A stretch of 64,000 bases of DNA from a bacterium 1xD42-87 (GCA_003611805.1 RAYM01000028.1:37020-101019); one strand, 5' to 3'; positions 26,471-34,774 are shown, counted from the stretch's first letter. Program-made: numbers and translations. The notes: a model not told the origin generated them from the letters alone.

Positions 26471-26512
26471 GAGAATGCGGAGCATTCTCTCAATTGTCGC
26501 ATCGTGACAATT
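26471..26512. repeat. Two adjacent palindromes upstream of spoVAA
   Basis: GAGAATGC-gga-GCATTCTC (26471-26489) is followed directly by AATTGTC-N7-GACAATT (26492-26512). The first resembles the GAGAATG/CATTCTC arms at 1346-1371. They sit in the divergent region between spoVAA and the DUF3842 gene and could be operators or small dispersed repeats. Confidence 0.5.
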
Positions 26513-26563
26513 TGATAAAAGGTATTATGAGGAAATTTTTTATTTTTATACGTTAATCGCCTA

Positions 26564-26572
26564 TGCTATAAT
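26564..26572 (+). promoter_or_regulatory. Extended -10 promoter of the DUF3842 gene
   Basis: TGCTATAAT forms a perfect extended -10. No good -35 lies 17 bases upstream (TTTTAT). The leader to the ATG at 26640 is about 60 bases and contains AGCAAGGAGG, a strong ribosome site. Confidence 0.55.
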
Positions 26573-26639
26573 ATACGCGATGGAAAACCATACATAAAAT
26601 CCTTTTCGCAACAACCATAGAAGCAAGGAGGAACCCCGC

Positions 26640-27050
26640 ATGAAAATCACCGTCATTGACGGCCAGGGCGGCCGCATCGGCAAGACCGTCATCGAACAGA
26701 TTAAGGCAAAACACAAAGATTTGGAGCTTTACGCCATCGGCACCAACACCGCCGCCACCGCCGCCATGTTAAAGGCAGGCGCGGACTTCGGCGCAACAGG
26801 CGAAAACGCCGCTCTGGTGAACGTAACCGACGCGGATATCGTCATCGGTCCCGTGGGCATCGTCTTTGCAAACTCCCTTCTCGGGGAAATCACCCCCGCC
26901 ATCGCCACCGCTGTCGGCGCAAGCAGAGCGTTTAAAATACTGATTCCCGTCAACCGCTGCAATCACTTTATCGCGGGATGCACAGAGAATCCGCTGGGCG
27001 AATACATCCGGCTGGCGGTGGAACAGCTGGAAACCATGCTGCCATCTTAA
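26640..27050 (+). CDS. DUF3842 family protein
   Basis: This 136-residue protein has a Rossmann-like N-terminus (KITVIDGQGGRIGKTVIEQI), an AIGTNTAATAAMLKAGAD segment and the conserved IVIGPVGIVFANSLLGEITPAIA and LIPVNRCNHFIAG of DUF3842. The family is common in Clostridia, and its biochemical role is not established. The glycine-rich loop suggests nucleotide binding, which is inference. GCAAGGAGG precedes the ATG. It is a single-gene unit between the divergent spoVA operon and a beta-galactosidase gene. Confidence 0.88.
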   Translation: MKITVIDGQGGRIGKTVIEQIKAKHKDLELYAIGTNTAATAAMLKAGADFGATGENAALVNVTDADIVIGPVGIVFANSLLGEITPAIATAVGASRAFKILIPVNRCNHFIAGCTENPLGEYIRLAVEQLETMLPS

Positions 27051-27158
27051 AGCTATTATGTCGATATTGCACAAATAGTATAATCAATTAGTATAATCAA
27101 TGCAGCTCTAAAAAGAGTTACACAAACGCCTATAAACAAAAAAAGAAAGGATCCCTCT

Positions 27159-29330
27159 ATGAAAACAGCCAGACTTCTCTACGGCGCAGCCTACTACGAC
27201 GAATATCTTCCTGTAGACCGCATTGAAACCGATATGGAAATGATAAAAAAGGCGGGCATGAACGTGATCCGCATCGCGGAATCCACTTGGAGCACATGGG
27301 AGCCGCAGGAAGGTGTCTTCGACTTTACCCATCTGCATCGGATGCTGTCCTGCTCGAAAAAACATGATATACAGGTGATTGTTGGCACGCCTACCTACGC
27401 GGTTCCCACATGGCTGGCGCGCAAATACCCGGATATCATTACGGAAACCCACGATGGACCAGGACGTTACGGACACAGGCAGAACATGGATATCGCTCAC
27501 CCCATGTACCTAAAACATGCCGAGCGCATCATCCGCAGGCTGATGGAGGAAGTGCAGCCATACGACCATGTAATCGGTTTCCAGCTCGACAACGAAACCA
27601 AGTCCTATGACACCTGCTCTTCCTACGCCCAGAAAAAATTTGTGGACTATGTGCGGACGCTTATCCACGACGACCTCTCCCTCTTAAATGAGGCGTGGGG
27701 GCTGGAATACTGGAGCAACCGTATCAACTCATGGGAAGATTTCCCCGACGTGCGCGGCACCATCAACGCCAGTCTCGGCGCGGAATATCATAAATTTCAG
27801 CGAAAGCTCGTTTCGGAGTTCCTCGCATGGCAGAGTGGCATCGTACAGGAATACGCCCGCCCGGAACAGTTCATCACCCAGAATTTCGACTTCGACTGGC
27901 GTGGTTACTCCTTTGGCTTACAGCCGGAGGTTGACCAGTGGGATGCCGCTAAACCGCTAACCGTTGCCGGCTGCGATATCTACCACCCTTCCGCGCAGGA
28001 TTTGACAGGCAAGGAAATTGCTTTCGGCGGTGCCATCGCCCGCTCCTTAAAAAAGGACAACTATCTGGTGCTGGAAACCGAGGCGCAGGGCAACCACGGC
28101 TGGCTCTCCTACCCGGGACAACTCCGCCTGCAGGCGTTCAGCCATCTGGCAAACGGCGCAAACTGTGTGGAATACTGGCACTGGCACTCCATACACAACG
28201 CCATTGAATCCTACTGGAAAGGCGTTTTAAGCCATAATCTGAAAGAAAACGCCACTTACCGGGAAACTTGCCGCATCGGTGCAGATTTTGCCGCATACAG
28301 TACTCACTTAGTCAATTTGAAAAAGCGCTGTTCCGCCGCAATCCTTCTGGACAATGCCTCTCTGGACGCCCTGCAATGGTTCCCCATCCCGGACGGACCC
28401 GCATACAATGATGTGTTCCGCTGGGTTTTTGACGCCCTCTATGAAATGAATGTGGAGTGCGACATTCTCTCTGCGGAAGACGATATCGACTTATTCAGTC
28501 AATACAGACTGCTGATTACACCCGCGCTCTACAGCGTCTCCGACAGGCTGGCAAACGCGCTGAAAGACTACGTGCAGGCGGGCGGCACCCTCCTCTCCAC
28601 CTTCAAGACCGCAGTGGCGGACAAGATGCTGAAAATCTACCACGACGACCTGCCCCACGGTCTGACCGAAGTTTTTGGCATGACCTACGACCAGTTCACG
28701 GATGCTGTGCAGGTGGGGCTTCAGGCAAATGTTGCGAAACCTGCCCCGAGTGAAAAGATATCCTCGAAAACAGCGGCAGAAGCGCAAACGGAGTCTTCTG
28801 CGGTCGATATGACTAAATTGGTCAGCCAGCCCCGCGCATCAGAACCGAAGCAAGACGTATCAAATCACTGTGTCCACAATTGGATGGAACTTCTCCTCCC
28901 TGGCACAGCGGAAACGCTCGCCTTTTATGACCATCCCCACTGGGGCAGTCATGCCGCCATCACGGGAAACCGATTCGGTCAAGGCTACGCCGCCTATCTG
29001 GGCTGCTACACAGACGGAGACGTGCTGAAAAAGCTGCTCAGCTTTCTCTGTGAGAAAGCGGGCGTTGCCAGAGAAGAGGCCGTTTATCCCCTGATTGTGA
29101 AACGGGGCATAAACGACCTGCAAAAAGAAATCACCTACTATTTTAATTATTCTGAGGAACCACAGGAGACCGTCTACCACGGCGCGGAAGCCCGCGTGCT
29201 GCTTGCTGGACAAGATTCCCCGCATGGCGGCAACAGCGCGGCTCCGAACGAGATACCGACTGCTTTAGTCAAGGAAGGCGACCGTCTCTCCCTCTCCCGC
29301 TGGGATTTCCTGATTCTGGAAGAAGTGTAA
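27159..29330 (+). CDS. Beta-galactosidase, glycoside hydrolase family 42
   Basis: This 723-residue protein has a GH42 TIM barrel: LYGAAYYDEYLPVDRIETD, FQLDNET with acid/base E146, and the nucleophile region YLVLETEAQGN with E306. EYWHWHSIHNAIE and a C-terminal trimerisation and beta-sandwich region complete the fold. It would remove terminal beta-galactosyl groups from oligosaccharides. It has no signal peptide, so it acts on imported sugars. The ATG has GAAAGGATCC upstream. A hydrophilic insertion near residues 525-570 (KTAAEAQTESSAVDMTKLV) interrupts the C-terminal half and contains a TGACTAAATTGGTCA palindrome. No sugar transporter is adjacent, which is unusual for such genes. Confidence 0.93.
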   Translation: MKTARLLYGAAYYDEYLPVDRIETDMEMIKKAGMNVIRIAESTWSTWEPQEGVFDFTHLHRMLSCSKKHDIQVIVGTPTYAVPTWLARKYPDIITETHDGPGRYGHRQNMDIAHPMYLKHAERIIRRLMEEVQPYDHVIGFQLDNETKSYDTCSSYAQKKFVDYVRTLIHDDLSLLNEAWGLEYWSNRINSWEDFPDVRGTINASLGAEYHKFQRKLVSEFLAWQSGIVQEYARPEQFITQNFDFDWRGYSFGLQPEVDQWDAAKPLTVAGCDIYHPSAQDLTGKEIAFGGAIARSLKKDNYLVLETEAQGNHGWLSYPGQLRLQAFSHLANGANCVEYWHWHSIHNAIESYWKGVLSHNLKENATYRETCRIGADFAAYSTHLVNLKKRCSAAILLDNASLDALQWFPIPDGPAYNDVFRWVFDALYEMNVECDILSAEDDIDLFSQYRLLITPALYSVSDRLANALKDYVQAGGTLLSTFKTAVADKMLKIYHDDLPHGLTEVFGMTYDQFTDAVQVGLQANVAKPAPSEKISSKTAAEAQTESSAVDMTKLVSQPRASEPKQDVSNHCVHNWMELLLPGTAETLAFYDHPHWGSHAAITGNRFGQGYAAYLGCYTDGDVLKKLLSFLCEKAGVAREEAVYPLIVKRGINDLQKEITYYFNYSEEPQETVYHGAEARVLLAGQDSPHGGNSAAPNEIPTALVKEGDRLSLSRWDFLILEEV

Positions 29331-29337
29331 ACAACAA

Positions 29338-29358
29338 GGCGGCGTTTTCCGCGCCGCC
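29338..29358 (+). terminator. GC-rich hairpin after the beta-galactosidase gene
   Basis: GGCGGCG pairs with CGCCGCC across a 7-base loop, starting 7 bases after the stop codon. No U-tract follows. Confidence 0.4.
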
Positions 29359-29359
29359 C

Positions 29360-29600
29360 TCCCCGATTACCGTATTGTACCCGTCCAGGAGAAACTCAAT
29401 GATTTCTTCCGTCTGAAGCGTGTGGTCAATGCTTGCAGAGACAAGGCAAAGCATGGACATTCCCATGCCGTATCTATCAGCACTTCCTTTGCAATCTCCT
29501 TTACATTGACGCCGCCGATCTTCACGCTGCCTTCTCTTACATCCCAGAACCTTGCCACGATACTGGCAAGGGTGGTCTTTCCCCTGCCTGACGATCCCCA
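29360..29600 (-). pseudogene. Relic of an ABC-transporter ATPase domain
   Basis: Read on the minus strand, this begins with a Walker A-like GSSGRGKTTLASIVARFWD and VREGSVKIGGVNVKEIAKE, as in exporter ATPases. In another frame and far too soon it then matches EFLLDGYNTVIGEGGAE, the loop just before the ABC signature. The stretch between Walker A and that loop is mostly deleted, the frame is broken and both ends are missing. It is the debris of an ABC exporter gene. Confidence 0.7.
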
Positions 29601-29644
29601 ATATTAAGTTTGAAAAACAGAATAGCATATGCTATATTATGTAA

Positions 29645-29746
29645 AAAAGGATTTTTAGGCGTTTCTATCGGGTAGAATCTGCCCGGTTCAGTGAGGGTGC
29701 AGGCCTAGGGCTTGCCATGGTGGAGGAAATAGGAAAGCGGGGATAA
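29645..29746 (+). pseudogene. Relic of a histidine kinase ATPase domain C-terminus
   Basis: An open frame without a start reads KRIFRRFYRVESAR, then GAGLGLAMVEEIGKRG and a stop. These match the F-box and G2 box at the end of sensor kinase HATPase domains (typically FERFYRVDxxR and GxGLGLAIV). Everything upstream is gone. The stop lies 5 bases before the PepSY gene, so the PepSY protein was probably once encoded in an operon with a two-component system. Confidence 0.7.
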
Positions 29747-29751
29747 ATGAT

Positions 29752-30645
29752 ATGAAAAAATTATTCAGCACACCAAAGAAGGCAATTATTTTAGCGATTT
29801 GTATAGTGGTTGTTATTATAGCCGCCAGTATAACAGCATTCAAAAGTACTCTGATTACCAAGGCAGAGGCAAAGATTGTCGCTCTCAAAGATGCCGGTTT
29901 GAGCGAAGCAGAAGCATCCGCTCTGCGCGCACGGCTCGAATTTGACGACGGACGTTTTCAATATGAAGTTGATTTCTACAGCAACGGTACAGAGTATGAA
30001 TATTTAATTCAGGCTAAGAATGGAGAGATTATCGCAAGAGACATTGATGGTAAAGGAAACGGGAATAATGATATGCAGGATATAGGAAATCAGTATGCCA
30101 CAGACGAAAACAGTTTTGTACAACCGCGGAAAGATGCAGAGAATCAGGCTGCTGCAAGCGGAAACAGCACGGCGCAGCCACAGGAAGATTCTCTTGATGA
30201 GGCGAAAGCTGCAGCGCTCAAGGATGCCGGCCTGTCTGAATCAGATGTCACATTTAAAAAGACCGAGCTTGATCATAGCCATGGAACACAGGTATATGAC
30301 ATTGAATTTTATACTTCTGATATAGAATACGAATATGAAATCGATGCTTCCAACGGAACGGTGCTTGAAAAGAATATTGAGCAATTTCAGATACAGACGA
30401 ACCCAACAGACAGTGCCATAAACAGCTCCGGCAATGATTATATTGGAGTCGACCGTGCGAAAGAGATTGCACTAAACCACGCCCAGCTGAACGAATCAGA
30501 TGTACAGTTTGCAAAAGCAAAGCTGGAGAATGACGATGGTGGAGTGGAATATGAAATTGAATTCTATTCCGGCAGAACAGAGTACGACTATACTATTGAT
30601 GCAGTTTCCGGAAATATTATCGAGTACGATGTGGACTATGATTGA
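29752..30645 (+). CDS. Membrane-anchored protein with three PepSY-like repeats
   Basis: This 297-residue protein has an N-terminal membrane anchor (AIILAICIVVVIIAASITAF) followed by three repeats of about 60 residues (roughly 43-105, 145-205, 228-295). Each starts with an A-K-x-x-A-L-x-x-A-x-L helix and ends in Y-E-Y/I-D-A-x-x-G strands. This is the PepSY pattern, seen in extracytoplasmic proteins that inhibit peptidases or bind ligands. Linkers between repeats are Gln/Asn/Ser-rich. GGAAAGCGGGGA lies before the ATG. It is lower in GC than its neighbours and surrounded by gene relics, so the locus is eroding, yet the frame itself is intact. Confidence 0.85.
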   Translation: MKKLFSTPKKAIILAICIVVVIIAASITAFKSTLITKAEAKIVALKDAGLSEAEASALRARLEFDDGRFQYEVDFYSNGTEYEYLIQAKNGEIIARDIDGKGNGNNDMQDIGNQYATDENSFVQPRKDAENQAAASGNSTAQPQEDSLDEAKAAALKDAGLSESDVTFKKTELDHSHGTQVYDIEFYTSDIEYEYEIDASNGTVLEKNIEQFQIQTNPTDSAINSSGNDYIGVDRAKEIALNHAQLNESDVQFAKAKLENDDGGVEYEIEFYSGRTEYDYTIDAVSGNIIEYDVDYD

Positions 30646-30660
30646 ACAGGAAGTGTACAG

Positions 30661-30689
30661 AAGGCTTAAAAGTAGGACTTTTAAGCCTT
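30661..30689. terminator. Perfect 12-bp hairpin after the PepSY gene
   Basis: AAGGCTTAAAAG pairs exactly with CTTTTAAGCCTT around a 5-base loop, 16 bases past the stop. There is no long U-tract on either strand, but position and strength suggest transcript termination or 3'-end protection. Confidence 0.55.
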
Positions 30690-31040
30690 CCTTCCATGGC
30701 ATAATAATCGGGCACGGCGAAAAAAGCTGAATAATTTTTTATGTTCTCTAAATGTTCCCTGTAAAATATAGCGCGCACTTCCTGCTCCATAGGAACAACC
30801 ATCAGTTTACTTTGGCGGTTAAAAATCAACAATGTCAATGGTGTTGGAAAAAATAGACATGATATCGGCTATCAGCAATCAGGGGAAATGTTCGGAACCG
30901 CCTCGGTTCCCATTTTGTTTGCTGTTACTTCTTTATTCAATTTTCCTCCGTTTCTTTTGAGAAATCTGCCGCAGCAGAAAACGCGCAGGAAACTTTTTCG
31001 GAAAGCTGCCACAACCATATTTTATTTAAATGCCCGTGTG
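30690..31040. other. Gene-poor stretch with relics only
   Basis: Apart from the MATE relic at 30872-30940, this stretch holds no supportable gene. A minus-strand open frame of 73 codons at 30617-30838 crosses the hairpin and has no ribosome site or recognisable similarity. The stretch is AT-richer than its surroundings. Confidence 0.5.
30872..30940 (-). pseudogene. 5' relic of a MATE efflux transporter gene
   Basis: After a perfect ribosome site (ACGGAGGAAAA) a TTG-started frame reads MNKEVTANKMGTEAVP and stops after 22 codons. The segment NKMGTEAV is the N-terminal signature of many MATE multidrug transporters of Clostridia, where membrane helices should follow. Only the translation start region survives. 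Confidence 0.55.
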
Positions 31041-31044
31041 CATC

Positions 31045-31077
31045 AAAAAAGCGCAAACCCCTCATCTGGATTTACGC
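31045..31077 (-). terminator. Rho-independent terminator of the feo operon
   Basis: On the minus strand GCGTAAATCC pairs with GGGTTTGCGC (two G-U wobbles, 7-base loop) and is followed directly by TTTTTT. The upstream arm contains the stop codon of the 30-residue frame at 31072-31164, which supports that frame as the last in the operon. Confidence 0.8.
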
Positions 31078-31164
31078 TTTCTGCCACCTGTAAACCGCCA
31101 GCCTTTTATTCAGCTTTCCTGCAATGACACTTCCGATTTTCCCAATCAGCGAATATTTTTTCAT
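31072..31164 (-). CDS. Possible 30-residue peptide at the end of the feo operon
   Basis: The frame is MKKYSLIGKIGSVIAGKLNK followed by RLAVYRWQKA, a basic, partly amphipathic peptide. GGGAGG lies only 2 bases before the ATG. Two features make it notable. Its frame is the same as that of the FeoB-associated protein upstream and stays open back to that protein's TGA stop (…GSFWEEMKKYS…). Its stop codon also lies inside the operon terminator. It may be a small protein with a longer N-terminus and unidentified start, or the remains of an extension of the Cys-rich protein. Confidence 0.4.
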   Translation of the reverse strand: MKKYSLIGKIGSVIAGKLNKRLAVYRWQKA

Positions 31165-31230
31165 TTCCTCCCAAAAGCTACCGTCATGTGTTCCCTTATC
31201 TTTTTTTGTCCCATATATCCTTCCTTTATC

Positions 31231-31422
31231 TCATTTTTGCAAAGTTTCCCGCTTCGCCGGATGGCAGGCGCCGTTCATGGCACAGCCTGCGCATCCGCAG
31301 CCGCAGGATGATTTTCCTTTTCTCTTACCGCGTACCATACTGACAAGAATCGCCGCCACCACAAGAACCAAAACCATGCTGATGATGATTGTCGCCATAT
31401 TCTCCATAAGCCATGTCAGCAT
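31231..31422 (-). CDS. FeoB-associated Cys-rich membrane protein
   Basis: This 63-residue protein has one membrane helix (ATIIISMVLVLVVAAILVSM), then a basic patch (RGKRKGK) and a cysteine cluster SSCGCGCAGCAMNGACH. This is the layout of the small FeoB-associated Cys-rich family found after feoB in many Firmicutes. The cysteines probably handle Fe(II) at the cytoplasmic mouth of FeoB, which is inference. It lies 93 bases downstream of feoB with its own good ribosome site (GGGAGGGA). Confidence 0.9.
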   Translation of the reverse strand: MLTWLMENMATIIISMVLVLVVAAILVSMVRGKRKGKSSCGCGCAGCAMNGACHPAKRETLQK

Positions 31423-31515
31423 TGAAATCCCTCCTGTTTCCCTGTTACAAATCTAAATGCAAAACCCGGCGCCCCGTATTATGGCGGGACGCCTTTAGAA
31501 ACGCTTTCCGCGCCG

Positions 31516-33918
31516 TTACTTCGCCATTTTCAGTTTCATATTTGTTGTCAGCTTCGTCGCCTCTTTATACGGTCTGAACAGCATATAGATCATACCACCG
31601 AGAAGAATAATAGCCGCAAGCAGACCGATGACATTCAGGTTTCCTGTAAATGCCGAACCAATCTGGTAGACCATCAGCGCCGCCGCGTAAGCTAAACCAC
31701 ACTGGTATCCGATCGCAAACCACGTCCATTTCGCATTGTTCATCTCCCGCTTGATGGCGCCAATCGCTGCAAAGCAGGGCGCACACAGAAGGTTGAACAC
31801 CAGGAAGGAGTATCCCGCAAGCTGACTGAAGTTTGCGCCGATCTCAGACCATCCGCCGGGATAGAGGATACCCATGGTGCCGACGATATTTTCCTTCGCC
31901 ACAAGACCCGTGATGGACGCCACTGCCGCCTGCCAGTTGCCCCATCCAAGCGGTATGAAAATCCATGCAATCGCACTGCCGACCGCCGCAAGAAGTGACT
32001 GGTCCATTTCCTCCTCGCCAAGCATCCGAAATCCTTCCGCAGTAAATCCAAAGTAAGTCGTAAACCATATCACGATGGTGGAGAGCAGGATGATCGTACC
32101 CGCCTTTTTGATAAAGGACCACCCGCGTTCCCACATGGAGCGCAGCACATTGCCCACCGTGGGCATATGGTAAGCCGGAAGCTCCATAACAAAGGGTGCC
32201 GGATCGCCGGAAAACATCTTCGTCTTCTTTAACATAATGCCGGAAATAATAATCGCCGCCATACCTACAAAGTACGCACTCGTTGCCACCCATGCAGAGC
32301 CGCCGAAGATCGCGCCCGCCACCATGGCAATAAAGGGAACCTTCGCGCCGCAGGGGATAAAGGTGGTCGTCATGATCGTCATGCGGCGGTCGCGCTCGTT
32401 TTCAATGGTCCGCGACGCCATGATGCCCGGAATGCCGCAGCCGGTACCGATGAGCATCGGAATAAAGGACTTGCCGGACAGTCCAAACTTGCGGAAGATA
32501 CGGTCGAGCACGAATGCGATACGAGCCATATAGCCGCACGCTTCGAGGAAGGCCAAAAGCAGGAACAGGACAAGCATCTGCGGCACAAAGCCGAGCACCG
32601 CGCCCACGCCAGCTACGATACCGTCATTGATCAGCCCCGCAAGCCAATCCGCCGCGCCTGCTGCTTCCAGCGCATTGCCCACCAGGACCGGCACGCCCGG
32701 AACCCATACACCGTAAGCCGCCGGGTCGGGCTCCTCGCCATACTGTTCCGTCACCGCAAGCGACTCCTCGTAATCCGCTAAGGAAGCTGTCTCCACTGTC
32801 ACTTCCAACGTTTCCTCGTCCTCTACTTCATAAGGGAAGTCACCTGTGGGCTCCGCCCCGTTTTCTTCCACATAAGCGTCGTAGCCGTCCACGATCAGCG
32901 CCGCGTCGCCATATTCTCCTGCCGCTTCTTCATATGCGGAGGAGCCGATACCAAGCAGATGCCACCCGTCGCCGAACAGTCCGTCATTTGCCCAATCTGT
33001 GGCGGAGGCTCCCACCGTCACCATGGAAATATAATACACAAGAAACATGATCGCCGCAAAAATCGGAAGCCCCAGAAAACGGTTTGTCACAATCCTGTCA
33101 ATCTTATCAGAATTTGTCATCTTACCCGCAGATTTTTTCTTTAAGCATCCTTTGATGATACTCCCGATATAAACATAGCGCTCGTTGGTGATGATGGATT
33201 CCGCATCATCGTCCATCTCCTTTTCCGCCGCCTTGATGTCCTCCTCGATATGCTTCTGCACCGTCAGATCCAGACTTAACTGTTCTAACACCTTGTCGTC
33301 CCGCTCAAACAGCTTGATGGCATACCAACGCTGCTGCTCCTCCGGCAGCCCGTGTACCGCCGCCTCCTCGATGTGTGCAAGAGCGTGCTCCACCGTCCCC
33401 GAAAATGTGTGCATGGGGACGGTCTTTCCGTTCTTCGCCGCGTCGATCGCTGCTTCCGCAGCCTCCATAATCCCGTTTCCTTTCAAGGCGGAAATCTCAA
33501 CGACCTTACAGCCCAACTGTCTCGCCAGTTCCGCCGTATTGATCTTGTCGCCGTTCTTCTCCACCACGTCCATCATGTTGACGGCAACGACAACCGGAAT
33601 ACCAAGCTCGGTAAGCTGTGTTGTCAAATATAAGTTTCTCTCTAAATTCGTGCCGTCAATGAGATTCAGGATCGCGTCGGGGCGCTCACCGATGAGATAA
33701 TTTCTCGCCACCACTTCCTCCAGCGTATAGGGAGAAAGAGAATAAATACCCGGAAGGTCGGTGATGGTCACACCATCATGCTTTTTTAACTTTCCTTCCT
33801 TCTTTTCCACCGTGACACCCGGCCAGTTCCCGACAAACTGATTGGAGCCGGTCAGCGCATTGAACAGCGTCGTTTTTCCACAGTTCGGGTTACCCGCAAG
33901 GGCAATTCGCATACTCAT
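31516..33918 (-). CDS. feoB: Ferrous iron transporter B
   Basis: This 800-residue protein has an N-terminal G domain (G1 AGNPNCGKTT residues 8-17, GNWPGVTVEKKEG switch, DLPGIYSLSPY G3, NMMD G4) and a GDP-dissociation-inhibitor helical region to about 260. The membrane domain contains two Gate motifs (IPMLIGTGCGIPGIMASR; and LCAPCFAAIGAIKREM). FeoB drives Fe(II) uptake. An acidic external loop of about 110 residues (about 315-425) between the first helices is larger than usual. AGGAGAGG precedes the ATG. It is the third gene of feoA-feoA-feoB, with an iron-type box 21 bases upstream of its start codon. Confidence 0.97.
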   Translation of the reverse strand: MSMRIALAGNPNCGKTTLFNALTGSNQFVGNWPGVTVEKKEGKLKKHDGVTITDLPGIYSLSPYTLEEVVARNYLIGERPDAILNLIDGTNLERNLYLTTQLTELGIPVVVAVNMMDVVEKNGDKINTAELARQLGCKVVEISALKGNGIMEAAEAAIDAAKNGKTVPMHTFSGTVEHALAHIEEAAVHGLPEEQQRWYAIKLFERDDKVLEQLSLDLTVQKHIEEDIKAAEKEMDDDAESIITNERYVYIGSIIKGCLKKKSAGKMTNSDKIDRIVTNRFLGLPIFAAIMFLVYYISMVTVGASATDWANDGLFGDGWHLLGIGSSAYEEAAGEYGDAALIVDGYDAYVEENGAEPTGDFPYEVEDEETLEVTVETASLADYEESLAVTEQYGEEPDPAAYGVWVPGVPVLVGNALEAAGAADWLAGLINDGIVAGVGAVLGFVPQMLVLFLLLAFLEACGYMARIAFVLDRIFRKFGLSGKSFIPMLIGTGCGIPGIMASRTIENERDRRMTIMTTTFIPCGAKVPFIAMVAGAIFGGSAWVATSAYFVGMAAIIISGIMLKKTKMFSGDPAPFVMELPAYHMPTVGNVLRSMWERGWSFIKKAGTIILLSTIVIWFTTYFGFTAEGFRMLGEEEMDQSLLAAVGSAIAWIFIPLGWGNWQAAVASITGLVAKENIVGTMGILYPGGWSEIGANFSQLAGYSFLVFNLLCAPCFAAIGAIKREMNNAKWTWFAIGYQCGLAYAAALMVYQIGSAFTGNLNVIGLLAAIILLGGMIYMLFRPYKEATKLTTNMKLKMAK

Positions 33919-33939
33919 AACTTTTTCCTCTCCTTCTTA

Positions 33940-33953
33940 TTAGTTTTTCCTAA
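33940..33953. promoter_or_regulatory. Iron-box candidate TTAG-N6-CTAA (copy 1, before feoB)
   Basis: TTAGTTTTTCCTAA lies between the first feoA stop and the feoB start. It is nearly identical to copy 2 at 34702-34715. The palindrome matches two overlapping quarters of the DtxR/IdeR consensus TTAGGTTAGSCTAACCTAA. Confidence 0.55.
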
Positions 33954-34000
33954 CTTTCAGTCTGAAAATAAAGGGGATAAACCCCTGCATAAATACCTTT

Positions 34001-34228
34001 TTACACACTTTCCACCTCAATCATTTCCGCGTCCGCTTTCCTGATCGAAAGTTCATACCCGCGGACAGTCACCTCAATCGGGTCGCCCAGCGGCGCCACC
34101 TTTCTTATCTGCACATCCACGCCTTTTGTCAGACCCATGTCCATGATACGGCGTTTGACCGCGCCCTCTCCATGGAGTTTTACCACCCGGACGGTATCGC
34201 CGACCTTTGATTCTCTCAGTGTTTTCAT
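34001..34228 (-). CDS. feoA: FeoA-domain protein (first of two, adjacent to feoB)
   Basis: This 75-residue SH3-like protein has FeoA hallmarks: VGDTVRVVKLHG, VKRRIMDMGLTKGVDVQI, the DPIEVTVRGYELSIRKADAEMI C-terminal barrel. FeoA supports FeoB activity at the cytoplasmic side of the membrane. The ATG at 34228 begins the domain directly; GGAG lies 13-16 bases upstream. The longer frame from 34336 runs through a dispersed repeat and is not credible. Confidence 0.93.
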   Translation of the reverse strand: MKTLRESKVGDTVRVVKLHGEGAVKRRIMDMGLTKGVDVQIRKVAPLGDPIEVTVRGYELSIRKADAEMIEVESV

Positions 34229-34353
34229 TTTGATAACTACACTCCTTTCTCTGTTGAAAATTTCAATTTTCAACCTGTCCTCCCACTTTTTATTGATACA
34301 TTCAGCTCTATGCGGAGAATGCTGTTTTACAGGCATCCCTTTACGCGAAGCTT

Positions 34354-34434
34354 AGTACTTCCAAGTCAGCTTGCTGACTCTGCAGCATGCTCACTTTGCG
34401 TCTCCGTCCTTTGGCAGACGTCTTTATAAGTACT
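34354..34434. repeat. Nested palindromic intergenic element (family A, copy 2)
   Basis: The outer pair AGTACTT/AAGTACT (34354-34360, 34428-34434) encloses an inner hairpin AGTCAGC-tt-GCTGACT (34364-34379). The layout and the string TTCCAAGTCAGC match copy 1 at 1384-1448. It separates the two feoA genes. Confidence 0.6.
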
Positions 34435-34443
34435 TTCCGCGTT

Positions 34444-34653
34444 TTAGACCATGATCTTCTGCGCCATCTCCTTGCTGACCGCAACGCGGGAGTCCTTCAC
34501 ATTCACGATAACATTGCCCCCGATAGCGCTGACCACTGTGACTGCCCCTCCCGCGACAAAACCGAGGTTTTCCAAATGTGCCTTAACCTCCTGCTTTCCC
34601 CCGATTTTCCTGATGATGTTTTCCTCTCCGACTTCTGCTAATGTAAGCGGCAT
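34444..34653 (-). CDS. feoA: FeoA-domain protein (operon-leading copy)
   Basis: This 69-residue FeoA protein contains LTLAEVGEENIIRKIGG, VKAHLENLGFVAGGAVTVV and GGNVIVNVKDSRVAVSKEMA. Tandem feoA genes before feoB are common in Lachnospiraceae, and the two are only distantly similar to one another here. The ATG at 34653 is chosen because ATGGAGG lies 7 bases upstream (the earlier ATG is itself part of that ribosome site). It is the first gene of the iron operon and sits below a promoter with overlapping iron boxes. Confidence 0.93.
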   Translation of the reverse strand: MPLTLAEVGEENIIRKIGGKQEVKAHLENLGFVAGGAVTVVSAIGGNVIVNVKDSRVAVSKEMAQKIMV

Positions 34654-34701
34654 CGTGTGTTCCTCCATTCCGAAACGTTTTTGTTTTCTTTTGAATATGT
34701 A

Positions 34702-34715
34702 TTAGTTTTTACTAA
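34702..34715. promoter_or_regulatory. Iron-box candidate TTAG-N6-CTAA (copy 2)
   Basis: TTAGTTTTTACTAA followed by CCTAA gives CTAACCTAA, an exact half of the DtxR/IdeR consensus. It lies in the leader, 49 bases before the first feoA start. Confidence 0.6.
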
Positions 34716-34774
34716 CCTAATGTAAAAAGCAACGGATGCCAGACTCTGTCAGACATCCTTAAGTTTCATAGGAG

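Noticed and set aside
30617..30838. 73-codon minus-strand frame near the PepSY gene
   Set aside because: No ribosome site, crosses a hairpin and overlaps the PepSY gene end; no family recognised.
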